Shown here piece by piece: positions 1 through 7,076 of a stretch of 13,603 nt of DNA. The notes under the pieces were generated by a model. The model was not told the origin of the DNA. It saw nothing but the letters and a program-made list of their open reading frames with translations, and searched no databases. The first letter of the stretch is position 1. Each line of letters starts with the position of its first letter. The stretch lies in contig CALJKZ010000404.1 in NCBI GenBank assembly GCA_937983085.1, positions 1-13,603 on the forward strand. The letters run 5' to 3'. The position numbers and the translations under genes are program-made. Source of the DNA: an uncultured Gemmatimonadales bacterium. GTDB taxonomy: Bacteria; Gemmatimonadota; Gemmatimonadetes; Longimicrobiales; Gaopeijiaceae.

Positions 1-43
1 CATGCGCTACGACGACTGGAAGGCGAATCGAGGCCGTCCGTGA
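1..43 (+). CDS. 3' end of an upstream gene (partial, unidentified)
   Basis: The frame beginning at base 2 reads MRYDDWKANRGRP and stops at TGA 41-43. That stop overlaps the GTG start of the next gene as GTGA, the same kind of junction seen at the following gene pair. The visible tail is hydrophilic and basic and matches no family I can name. An open frame over so few bases is weak evidence alone; the start/stop overlap and lack of spacer favour a real upstream gene in the same transcription unit. Function cannot be judged. Confidence 0.4.
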   Translation, partial: MRYDDWKANRGRP

Positions 44-1065
44 CGACCTCCACCCACACATCGGCCCGGAGGCGTTTCAGCGCATGCGTCCTCGCTCTAC
101 TCTCCGTTGCCGCTCTCGCGGCGTGTGGAGGCGGCACCGACGAGGCATCGTCGACCGATGAGGCCGGCGGCCCCACCACGACCGCCAACGTCCCGGCCGA
201 CCAACTCGTCCGCACCGCCGATCCCTTCGAGCGCGGATACACCGTCGACGATTTCCCGCGGGTGCAGGAGCTGGCCACCGGCGTGTACAGCTACGAGCAG
301 CTCCGCTCCGCCGGCGAGGAGATGTTCACCACGGTGAGCATGTTCGTCGTCACCGACGAGGGCGTTCTCGTGGCCGACGGTCAGGGGAGCGTGGAGGAGA
401 CCCAGCGGCTCATCGAGCACATCGGTGAGATCACCGACCAGCCCATCACGACGGTGGTGGTGGCATCGGACCACGGCGACCATACCGCCGGCAACTCGGC
501 GTTCGCGGACGGCGTGGAGTTCATCGCCCACCCCACGTCGGCGGAAGCATTGGAACGCATGGACGGCGTGCCTGCCGCCACGCGCATGGTGGAAGACGAG
601 CTCGTCCTTTCGATGGGCGGCAAGGAGATCCAGGTCCTGCACCTCGGCCGTGCCCACACCGGAGGCGACCTGGTGGTCTACCTCCCCGAGGAGAGCATCA
701 TGTTCATGAGCGAGGCGTACCTGCACCGGATCTTTCCGGCCATGCGGAGCGCCTTTCCCTCGGAGTGGATCGACATGATCGAGCGGGCCCAGGAGATGAA
801 CGTCGAGACGTACGTTCCAGGCCACGGTTTCGTGGACCACCCCTCCATCCTGGCCGAAGAGCTGGAGCTCTTCCAGGGAGCCATCCGCGTGGTCATCGCC
901 CAGGCCGAGCAGCTTCACGAAGAAGGGTATGGTGTGGAGGACGCCCAGCAGCAGGCATTCTTCGGCGACCTGGAGGAGTGGTCACTCCGCGAGAGCCAGG
1001 GCGATCGGGCCATCGCCCAGGTGTACGCCGAGATCGACGGCACCCTCCCCGAGCCGCGCCGATGA
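40..1065 (+). CDS. Metallo-beta-lactamase-fold lipoprotein with an altered metal-binding motif
   Basis: 341 residues, GTG start. GAGG at 30-33 lies six bases ahead, and the start gives a clean lipoprotein signal: basic n-region, hydrophobic stretch 16-28, lipobox L-A-A-C with Cys29, then a flexible Gly/Ser/Thr linker. The mature part (about 70-335) has metallo-beta-lactamase fold order: VFVVTDEGVLVADGQ-type strands near 100-115, metal motif SDHGDH at 143-148, His206 in GRAHTGGD, His262 in VPGHG. The usual HxHxDH has Ser143 at the first His, and the usual G-D after the third motif is S224-E225. His145, Asp147, His148, His206 and His262 remain, so the second metal site looks intact and the first impaired. 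Family members are hydrolases of esters, lactams, lactones or thioesters; the substrate here is unknown. It probably sits on the inner face of the outer membrane. It overlaps the aminotransferase start by four bases (ATGA). Confidence 0.88.
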   Translation: MTTSTHTSARRRFSACVLALLSVAALAACGGGTDEASSTDEAGGPTTTANVPADQLVRTADPFERGYTVDDFPRVQELATGVYSYEQLRSAGEEMFTTVSMFVVTDEGVLVADGQGSVEETQRLIEHIGEITDQPITTVVVASDHGDHTAGNSAFADGVEFIAHPTSAEALERMDGVPAATRMVEDELVLSMGGKEIQVLHLGRAHTGGDLVVYLPEESIMFMSEAYLHRIFPAMRSAFPSEWIDMIERAQEMNVETYVPGHGFVDHPSILAEELELFQGAIRVVIAQAEQLHEEGYGVEDAQQQAFFGDLEEWSLRESQGDRAIAQVYAEIDGTLPEPRR

Positions 1066-2303
1066 CCAGCCCCTTCCCGTCCGTCATCGACGGGGCCCGG
1101 AACCGCGCGGGCAACGACCCCATCTTCACGCTCAACGCCGAAGCCCGAGCCCGGGCGGCGGCAGGAGAGTCCATTCTCAACGCCACTCTCGGCGCCCTCA
1201 TGGACGACGACGGCGCGCAGTGCACCATGCCCACCGTCCTCGAGACGATGGCCCGACACGCCGCCACGGGGCGGCCGGCTGGGTACGCGCCCATCTCGGG
1301 AATGCCGGCGTACCGTGAGGCCGTGATCCGCGACCTCTTCGGCGACGGTCCTCTCGCCGCTCAAGCCGTCTGCGTGGCGACGCCCGGCGGCACCGGCGCC
1401 GTCCATGCCGGCGTGGTGAACTTCCTGGCTCCGGGGCAGAAGCTCCTGGTGCCCGAGTTCTACTGGGGCCCGTACCGCCCCATCTGCCACCACACCGGCC
1501 GCGACCTCGAGCCCTTCCGGATGTTCGACGCCGACGGCTCCTTCGACGTCGCGGAGATGGCCGCCGGGCTCGAACGCCACATCGATGCCCAGGGCCGGGC
1601 CATGGTCGTCCTCAACTTCCCCTGCCACAACCCCACCGGGTATTCGCTGGACGCGGGAGAGTGGCAGGAGGTGGTCACGGCCGTGAAGGCCGCCGGCGCC
1701 CGGGGCCCCGTCACGGTGATGATCGATGCCGCGTACATGGAGTTCGGCGGCGACTCGGCCCGACGGTGGATCGACGCCGTGCCCGGCCTCCTGGAGCATG
1801 CGACGGTCCTGGTGGCGTGGACGGCGTCGAAGAGCTTCGCCCAGTACGGGGCACGGGTCGGAGCGCTCATCGGGCTCCACCGGGCCCCGGCGGAGCGGAC
1901 GCAGATCGACAACGCGCTCGGCTACACGTGCCGCTCGACCTGGTCCAACTGCAACCACCTCGGCCAGCTGGCGGTGACCGAGCTTCTCACCGACCGCGAC
2001 CTCTCCAATCAGGTGGCCGTCGAGCGGGCTGCCCTGGCCGCGCTCCTCGACGAGCGCATCGACGCCTTCAACGAACACGCCTCCAAGGCCGGCCTACCGA
2101 CGCCCCGCTTCGACGCCGGCTTCTTCGTGGCCATGTTCACGCCCGACCAGGAGCGGACGGCGGCGAGGATGCGCGAGTTGGGCGTCTACACCGTGCCCAT
2201 CCCCGGAGCGGTTCGCGTCGCCATGTGTTCGACGCCGGCCGCGGCGGTACCCCGCCTGGTGGAGGCGCTCGAGGCGGGCGTGGCTGCCGGGGTGTCGGGC
2301 TAG
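1062..2303 (+). CDS. Fold-type I PLP-dependent aminotransferase (aspartate/aromatic type)
   Basis: 413 residues, ATG at 1062 overlapping the previous stop (ATGA), with no ribosome site of its own, so translation is probably coupled. Fold-type I class I/II landmarks appear in order: cofactor-phosphate segment PGGTGAVH (108-115), HNPTGY with Asn190 (189-194), DAAYMEF with Asp222 for the pyridine nitrogen and Tyr225, SKSFAQYGARVGAL with the Schiff-base Lys257 and Arg265, and Arg385 in VRVAM, the expected carboxylate-binding arginine. The early GYAPISGMPAYREAV segment (75-88) resembles aspartate and tyrosine aminotransferases, so the likely reaction is amino transfer between an aspartate or aromatic amino acid and 2-oxoglutarate in the cytoplasm. 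Donor specificity cannot be read from sequence. No signal peptide. Longer reading upstream of 1062 is shadow of the lipoprotein gene. All catalytic residues are present. Confidence 0.9.
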   Translation: MTSPFPSVIDGARNRAGNDPIFTLNAEARARAAAGESILNATLGALMDDDGAQCTMPTVLETMARHAATGRPAGYAPISGMPAYREAVIRDLFGDGPLAAQAVCVATPGGTGAVHAGVVNFLAPGQKLLVPEFYWGPYRPICHHTGRDLEPFRMFDADGSFDVAEMAAGLERHIDAQGRAMVVLNFPCHNPTGYSLDAGEWQEVVTAVKAAGARGPVTVMIDAAYMEFGGDSARRWIDAVPGLLEHATVLVAWTASKSFAQYGARVGALIGLHRAPAERTQIDNALGYTCRSTWSNCNHLGQLAVTELLTDRDLSNQVAVERAALAALLDERIDAFNEHASKAGLPTPRFDAGFFVAMFTPDQERTAARMRELGVYTVPIPGAVRVAMCSTPAAAVPRLVEALEAGVAAGVSG

Positions 2304-2321
2304 TCCGACTCGAAGCGACCC

Positions 2322-2335
2322 GGGCGCTACCGCCC
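2322..2335. terminator. Small hairpin between convergent genes
   Basis: GGGCG (2322-2326), four-base loop, CGCCC (2331-2335), in the 34-base gap between the convergent stops at 2303 and 2338. No T-tract on either strand. It is short for a terminator; position is the main argument. Confidence 0.28.
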
Positions 2336-2337
2336 AC

Positions 2338-3249
2338 CTATCGCCCGGCTGCCGCCCGTCCCGCCCGAATCGCGTCGTCGGCCTCGGGACCCGCCATGAG
2401 GAGTCCCAGGAAGCCCTCGTCGATGCGCTGGGCAACGTCCTGCGTGTTGGCCGTGATCATGTCCGGTCGGCCCACCCGCTTCGCCTCCTCCAGCACTCGC
2501 TGGTTGCCCGCCTCACCGGCCTCGCGACTGCCGAGAGCCTGGGACAGGCTGCCGATGCCACACGCGAGGACGCTGTAGCCATCCACGTCGGCGATGGCGG
2601 CCGCGGCCTCGAGTGCGCCGGGGTCTTCGATCATGACCATGGCGATGACGGTGCCGTCGGGGTTCGACGGCGACCATACGTCGGCGCCGGCCGACTCCAT
2701 GAACTCCACCACCATCTGCGCTTCTTCCACGCTTCGGACGTGGGGGAAGACGAGGCCGTCGGCACCCGCCTCCAGCGCCTCCGCGGCTCGCACGCGCGCG
2801 GCCTCGGGCCCGTCGGCGGAGATGGGAGGAATGCGCACCAGGAGCGTGGGCGCCGAGGGATCGTCGCCCAGTCCGGCAGCTACCGTCGCCACCGCCTCGG
2901 GATCGTAGGCCCCTTCGAGATTCAGGAAGAGGTAGTCCAGGAGTTCGTTCTCCGCGAGGCGGGCGGCGCCCTCTTCGGTGTAGAGTGGCGGCAACCGTTC
3001 GCCGTCGGGACCGCGGGCTCCACGTTCTCGCTCGCTGGGCACGAAGACGCCGAACGCCGGCGTACCCTCGGACCACAGATCGACGAGGGTGGTGCGCTGT
3101 GCGTGGATCGACGCCGATTGCGGCCCGATGCTCGCCTCTCCGGTGGCCGACGCGGACTCGCCGGAGTCGACCCCACCGCACGCCCCGAAGACCGACAGGG
3201 CGGCAAGAGCCAACCAACGGCGGGGGGTGCGACTCATTCCCGTCGCCAT
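2338..3249 (-). CDS. HpcH/HpaI aldolase-like lipoprotein, second copy; catalytic dyad and one metal ligand lost
   Basis: 303 residues from ATG 3249, chosen because GGGGAGG (3256-3262) lies six bases ahead and the start follows the previous stop by two bases; ATG 3237 is an alternative. Basic n-region, hydrophobic 12-22, then V-F-G-A-C with Cys24: a lipobox, though Phe at -3 is unusual. Residues about 55-295 follow the HpcH/HpaI TIM-barrel order: LWSEGTPAFGVFVP, LLDYLFLNLEG, LLVRIPPI, GADGLVFPHVRSVEEA, VMIEDPGALE, GIGSLSQALG. Against E. coli HpaI by eye, Asp42-His45 become Asn110 and Gly113, Arg70 is kept as Arg139, Glu149 as Glu208, but metal ligand Asp175 becomes Ser234. It is therefore unlikely to be a standard pyruvate-type aldolase; a binding or structural role is possible. 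It is a diverged tandem copy of the gene upstream, sharing RIPPI, xPHV, NPDG and IED blocks. Confidence 0.8.
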   Translation of the reverse strand: MATGMSRTPRRWLALAALSVFGACGGVDSGESASATGEASIGPQSASIHAQRTTLVDLWSEGTPAFGVFVPSERERGARGPDGERLPPLYTEEGAARLAENELLDYLFLNLEGAYDPEAVATVAAGLGDDPSAPTLLVRIPPISADGPEAARVRAAEALEAGADGLVFPHVRSVEEAQMVVEFMESAGADVWSPSNPDGTVIAMVMIEDPGALEAAAAIADVDGYSVLACGIGSLSQALGSREAGEAGNQRVLEEAKRVGRPDMITANTQDVAQRIDEGFLGLLMAGPEADDAIRAGRAAAGR

Positions 3250-3251
3250 CC

Positions 3252-4070
3252 TCAGCCTCCCCTGCCTGAAGCCTGGAGTCCCACCGCCAGCGCTTCGGGA
3301 CGCGTCACGATGATCATCTCGAAGCCCTGTTCCAGGCGTTCGGCGATGTCGTCGGGTCCCGCGGTGATCCCGCAGGGGACGTCGAACTCCTGACACGCGG
3401 CGAGCACCGTCTGGATGGCGCTCTCCACCGCCTCCATGTCACCCTCGTAGGCCCGGCGCAGGTCGCCGGGGCCGGGAATGGCGACGCCGACGCCAGGCGC
3501 ACCGACGAGTTCGCGCGCCAAAGCGATGCCCGACCGGTCCTCGATGAGGATGACGTTGAGGACGTCGCCGTCTGGGTTCAGCGGCCAGAGCCGATCACCG
3601 GCGACCTCGGTGGCGAGTGCAACGTCCTCCACCGTCTCCACGTGGGGGAGGACCAAGCCGTCGATCCCGGCCGCCAACCCCTCCTCCATGTACGTGCGGG
3701 CCGCGTCAGGGTCGTCCCGGATGGGCGGAATCCGAAGCACCACGGGGTGCGGACCCGCCTGCCCCGACGCCTCGGCCATGCTGGCCATGAACGTCTCCAT
3801 GGTGGGGATGTCCCACGGGCCCGACTCCAGCGAGTAGAAGATGAAGTCGGTCTCGTCGTTCCCGGCGGCCTGGACGCCTCCCTCGGCCGACTGCTCGGGA
3901 GCGAACATGCCGAAGACCGGCTGCCCGGAGGCCAGCAACGCGATGATGTCGTTGTCGTGCTCCATGGGTGCTGCCGTCATGGACGGCTCACCCTCGGGCA
4001 TGGTCTCCTCCTCCGCCCCGCAGGCCGCGACGGCGGCAACGGCCAGGACGAGAGTCGTACGGCGGATCAT
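3252..4070 (-). CDS. HpcH/HpaI aldolase-like lipoprotein, first copy; catalytic dyad lost, metal ligands kept
   Basis: 272 residues from ATG 4070, which overlaps the DinB stop as ATGA; ATG 4079 in frame is possible. Textbook lipoprotein signal: MIRR, hydrophobic 6-16, lipobox V-A-A-C with Cys17, then an acidic, flexible linker. The barrel begins with NDIIALLASGQPVFGMF (40-56), which lines up well with the start of HpaI, followed by FIFYSLESGPWD (77-87), VVLRIPPI (110-117), IDGLVLPHVETVEDV (137-150), ILIEDRSG (174-181), IPGPGDL (198-204) and GITAGPDDIAERLEQGF. Metal ligands Glu177 and Asp203 and substrate Arg113 are kept, but the Asp42-His45 acid/base dyad of HpaI is replaced by Ser80 and Ser83. 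The family cleaves 2-keto-4-hydroxy acids in the cytoplasm; this copy is exported and lipid-anchored, so it may bind a keto or hydroxy acid with a metal, or catalyse something different. Function unproven. Confidence 0.83.
   Translation of the reverse strand: MIRRTTLVLAVAAVAACGAEEETMPEGEPSMTAAPMEHDNDIIALLASGQPVFGMFAPEQSAEGGVQAAGNDETDFIFYSLESGPWDIPTMETFMASMAEASGQAGPHPVVLRIPPIRDDPDAARTYMEEGLAAGIDGLVLPHVETVEDVALATEVAGDRLWPLNPDGDVLNVILIEDRSGIALARELVGAPGVGVAIPGPGDLRRAYEGDMEAVESAIQTVLAACQEFDVPCGITAGPDDIAERLEQGFEMIIVTRPEALAVGLQASGRGG
3256..3262 (-). promoter_or_regulatory. Ribosome binding site inside the preceding gene
   Basis: GGGGAGG on the minus strand, six bases before ATG 3249 and overlapping the last codons of the upstream HpaI-like gene. 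It is the strongest ribosome site in this operon and fixes the start of the second HpaI-like copy. Confidence 0.7.
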
Positions 4071-4666
4071 CGGGACCATGGGGGGACGACTCCGTTCATG
4101 CGGGCGTAGGCGATGGATTGACCGAGGTGTTCGTTCATGTGGGTCACGAGCTGCAGCAACACGGCCCACTCCCCGACCTGACGACCGTACAGCATCGTCG
4201 ACGCATCGAGGTCGCTTCCGTCCATGGAGTCGGCCACGTCACGGACGTACTGCATGGAGGCCTCGAGGATGGCGACGACGTCGTCCTTCTCGGTGACCTC
4301 GTCCTCCCAGCGCGCGTACTCCGCCCGGGAGACCGGCGACGACCGATCCATGTTCTCATGGGGGTACATGTAGTTGTAGCGGGCGATGTGCATGAAGACG
4401 CGCGCCACGCTGGCTACGCCCTCGCCGGGGCTCCAGTCGTACGTCGACTCGGGCATGGCCCGGGCCAACGCCACCAGCTTCTGTGACGACGCCCCGAACT
4501 GGCCCTGGAACTCCTCCATGAAGCCGGGAGGCGCGCTCTGCGACGCGGCCGCGCGTGACGCAGCAGGCGCCCCAGGCGCCGCAGACGCGGCCTGGGCCAC
4601 CACCGCCATCGGCATCGCCAGAAGCGCACCCACGACGACGGCCGCACCTGCACCCAGGCCCCTCAT
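4067..4666 (-). CDS. Exported DinB/YfiT-fold protein with intact His triad
   Basis: 199 residues from ATG 4666. This start gives a signal peptide (basic start, hydrophobic 7-24, likely cleavage after AQA near 26) and overlaps the stop of a tiny ORF as ATGA. An Ala/Pro/Ser linker leads to a four-helix DinB domain (about 48-197): an FMEEFQ helix, TYDWSPGEGVASVARVFMHIA carrying His93, a central helix near 125-148, and a last helix with His176 and His180 in HxxxH followed by GQSIAYARMNGVVPPWS, a typical ending. The three His are the divalent-metal ligands of the fold, found in bacillithiol transferases, mycothiol isomerases and damage-inducible proteins, nearly all cytoplasmic; the exported form is less usual. 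The thiol partner or substrate is unknown. The stop overlaps the start of the first HpaI-like lipoprotein (ATGA), pointing to coupled expression. Confidence 0.87.
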   Translation of the reverse strand: MRGLGAGAAVVVGALLAMPMAVVAQAASAAPGAPAASRAAASQSAPPGFMEEFQGQFGASSQKLVALARAMPESTYDWSPGEGVASVARVFMHIARYNYMYPHENMDRSSPVSRAEYARWEDEVTEKDDVVAILEASMQYVRDVADSMDGSDLDASTMLYGRQVGEWAVLLQLVTHMNEHLGQSIAYARMNGVVPPWSR

Positions 4667-4728
4667 CGGGACGAGACCTGTTCGGCGCGCATGGCCTCGG
4701 GGTTCTCTTCGAGGGGGTTCAGGACCAT
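4663..4728 (-). CDS. Candidate 21-residue small ORF filling the S9-DinB gap
   Basis: On the minus strand an ATG at 4726-4728, three bases after the S9 peptidase stop, opens a 22-codon frame beginning MVLNPLEEN and ending VSSR, with TGA at 4663-4665 overlapping the DinB ATG as ATGA. The peptide is polar and acidic with no membrane segment and no recognisable family. Its only ribosome-like sequence is a weak GAG. DinB also lacks a clear ribosome site, so this ORF could carry terminating S9 ribosomes on to DinB. In 66 bases of GC-rich sequence an open frame is easily due to chance; exact tiling of the gap is the argument for it. Confidence 0.25.
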   Translation of the reverse strand: MVLNPLEENPEAMRAEQVSSR

Positions 4729-4731
4729 CTG

Positions 4732-6936
4732 TCACTCGATGTTCTCTCCCATTCCACGCACGTAGTGGTCCATCCACGCCATCTCGCTCACCGCCTTCAC
4801 CAGGCGATTGCGCGGGTCCGGAATGCCGTGGCTGCGGCCGGGATACATGAAGAGCTCGGTGGGCACATTCAGCTTCTTGAGCGCCATGTGCAGCTCCACC
4901 GACTGGGGGCTGGGGACGCGCGGATCACCCTCAACCACGTGGATCATGGTGGGCGTGCTGGCGTTGGTGATGTACTTGAGGGGCGACTGGTCGAAGTAGG
5001 TGTCGAAGTCCTCGTACAGGAAGCCGTCGCCCACGTAGAACTGGCGGTTCCTCTGCACGTCGCTCTGGGCGTACATGCTGATCCAGTTCATGGTCCCCGC
5101 CCCGGAGCTGATGGCCTTGAAGCGGTCGGTCTGGGTGAGGATCCAGTTGGACCAGTGGCCGCCGGCGCTCCAGCCGAGGGCGCCCATGCGGTCACCGTCG
5201 ACGATCCCCTCGTCGATGAGGTAGTCGACACCCGTCATGATGTCGTCGTAGCCCAGCGTGAAGTAGTCGCCGACGATGTCGGTCCGATGGGCGTTTCCGT
5301 AGTTGCGTGAGCCGCGGTAGTTGGGCTTGAGCACCGCGTATCCCGCACCGGCGTACACCTGGGCGCTGTACCCACCGTTGAAGCGGAGGACGTCCGCCGA
5401 CGCCGGCCCACCGTGGATGGCCACGATGAGGGGGTATCGCGTGCCCTCCTGATAGCCGACGGGGTAGACCAGGACGCCGCCCACCTCCTTGCCGTCGGTG
5501 GACGTCCAGTTGATCTCCACCTCCCGGCCGAGGGCGATCTCGTCGACCTGGGGATTGGCATCCACCAGCCGGGTCCAGCGGCTCCGGTCGGCGACATGGT
5601 CCAGGCTGGCCACGGTGAACACCGTCGGCGGCGTCTCCGGATCCTGATAGTCGATGAGGATGGCGTCGCTGTCCTCGTCCCGATCCACGGAGAGGGACGC
5701 CCGTTCGAAGGTGATCTGCGTCACCTCGTCGGCGGCGATGTCCAGAGCCCACAGTTGGTTCGTGACGGTGATGCCGGTGTTGAAGTAGATGGTGCCGGCG
5801 TCGTCGGACCAGAAGCCCACGGACAGGCTCTGATCGAAGTCGGAGCCCAGCTTGCGGAAGGGCTCACCCCGGGCCGTCACCTCGCGCAGGTAGATCCGGT
5901 TCTCGGTCATGGCGTTCCGCGCCATGTCGGCGGGAGCCGAGAAGGCGGTGGTGCGGCTCGCCGGCGAGAACGTCGCCTGCCTTTCACCGACCTCGAAGTT
6001 CTCCGTGAGGCGCTCCACCCGATTGGTAGCGAGATCCAGGAGGTACTGATCGGCGTAGAGGCGCGCCCCGGTGATGTTGCGCTCGTACCGGTTCGGGGAG
6101 CCACCACTGAAGGCGACCCACCGGCCATCGGGCGACAGCTCGAAGTTCTCGACGCTGTACTCCGGAGAGCTGACCAGCTCATCCTCCATGCCGCTCGCCA
6201 CGTCGACGATCCAGAGACTCGACAGGGGCGTGACCCCGTTCTTCACGTCCACCGTGAACCCGGCCTCGAGGCGTGCCTTCTCGTCTTCGAGAAAGTCGTC
6301 GGGGCGCGTGAAGTAGATGGAGCCCCCGTCCACACTCCACTCCCACCGGTCCACTCCGGCTTCGCCCCGGGTGACGACCGTGGATTCGGCCTCGGGCAGG
6401 TCGGCCACCGCCATCCGATGGAGCTGCTCCTGCCCCGAGTCACCACTACGGTAGACGAGCCACGCGCCGTCGGGGCTGAAGTCGAAGCCCGAGACGCCGT
6501 GCTCCGCGTCGGTGATGCGCTGCCCTTCCCCTCCATCGGGTCGCATCATGTAGAGCTGGTCATCGCCGCCCTCCGAGTCGCGATCCGACGCGAAGACGAA
6601 GAACGACCCGTCGGGGCTCCAGGTCGGGCTGGTCTCGCTCTCCTCGTCGGTGAAGGTCAGCTGCCGGCTGGATGCGACCCCGTCGGCCATGGACACCAGG
6701 TGGATGTCCGTCTGGGAGTCGGCCTCTTCCCAGTCCGGTGTGGTCACGGTGTAGAGCATCCAGCGGGCGTCGGGGCTGGGGGCCCACGAGCCGGCGCGAT
6801 TCATGAGCTGGACGTCCATGAAGGTCATGGGGCGCTGCTGAGCCGCGACATCGGCAGCGGGCAAAGCCACGGCGGCGACGGCCAGCAGGGCGACGAGCGT
6901 GCGGGAAGGTGCGGGGCGTGCGGTTGTCATGGTCAT
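4732..6936 (-). CDS. Secreted S9 family (prolyl oligopeptidase-like) serine peptidase
   Basis: 734 residues from ATG 6936, or 732 from ATG 6930; both give a signal peptide (hydrophobic 13-31, cleavage near VAA-QQ). In-frame ATG 7008 would add a polar extension before the signal and is less likely. No strong ribosome site. Residues about 40-440 form a propeller with PD40-type repeats (WSPDG 107, FSPDG 153, LSPDG 268). Residues about 470-730 are an alpha/beta hydrolase: HGGPAS (oxyanion area, 508-513), nucleophile Ser590 in GWSAGGH, Asp671 in EGDPRVP and His703 in RSHGI, so the Ser-Asp-His triad is complete. The size fits dipeptidyl-peptidase/acylaminoacyl-peptidase-like S9 proteins, which cut short peptides; here it acts outside the cytoplasm, probably in peptide scavenging. 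It heads the run with DinB and the two HpaI-like lipoproteins. Exact specificity is not readable. Confidence 0.93.
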   Translation of the reverse strand: MTMTTARPAPSRTLVALLAVAAVALPAADVAAQQRPMTFMDVQLMNRAGSWAPSPDARWMLYTVTTPDWEEADSQTDIHLVSMADGVASSRQLTFTDEESETSPTWSPDGSFFVFASDRDSEGGDDQLYMMRPDGGEGQRITDAEHGVSGFDFSPDGAWLVYRSGDSGQEQLHRMAVADLPEAESTVVTRGEAGVDRWEWSVDGGSIYFTRPDDFLEDEKARLEAGFTVDVKNGVTPLSSLWIVDVASGMEDELVSSPEYSVENFELSPDGRWVAFSGGSPNRYERNITGARLYADQYLLDLATNRVERLTENFEVGERQATFSPASRTTAFSAPADMARNAMTENRIYLREVTARGEPFRKLGSDFDQSLSVGFWSDDAGTIYFNTGITVTNQLWALDIAADEVTQITFERASLSVDRDEDSDAILIDYQDPETPPTVFTVASLDHVADRSRWTRLVDANPQVDEIALGREVEINWTSTDGKEVGGVLVYPVGYQEGTRYPLIVAIHGGPASADVLRFNGGYSAQVYAGAGYAVLKPNYRGSRNYGNAHRTDIVGDYFTLGYDDIMTGVDYLIDEGIVDGDRMGALGWSAGGHWSNWILTQTDRFKAISSGAGTMNWISMYAQSDVQRNRQFYVGDGFLYEDFDTYFDQSPLKYITNASTPTMIHVVEGDPRVPSPQSVELHMALKKLNVPTELFMYPGRSHGIPDPRNRLVKAVSEMAWMDHYVRGMGENIE

Positions 6937-7039
6937 TCGGATGGGACGTCGGGTCGACGATGGCCGGAGCTGCGCGCGGGGCGCTTCCGACTGGGAGCAG
7001 ACGCTCATAATGGGGCGCCTCGCTCGATCTGGCACGGGG

Positions 7040-7076
7040 TAGCCCACCCACCGGATGCAGCGGGGGTGGTCGGCTA
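7040..7076 (-). terminator. Imperfect stem-loop at the end of the zinc-ribbon gene
   Basis: TAGCC at 7040-7044 pairs with GGCTA at 7072-7076, the latter covering the TAG stop. The stem continues through ACC/GGT blocks with one mismatch and one bulge to about 11 pairs, with a loop near 7052-7063. No T-tract follows on the minus strand. Position favours a GC-rich terminator separating this gene from the S9 operon 138 bases downstream. The rest of the gap (6937-7039) shows no promoter I would trust. Confidence 0.35.

Noticed and set aside
915..2078. 387-codon minus-strand open frame opposite the aminotransferase
   Set aside because: The plus strand has the complete PLP motif set; the reverse frame is Gly/Arg/His-rich and motif-free.
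6937..7008. Upstream start for the S9 peptidase at 7008
   Set aside because: It would put 24 polar residues including a cysteine before the signal peptide, with no better ribosome site.
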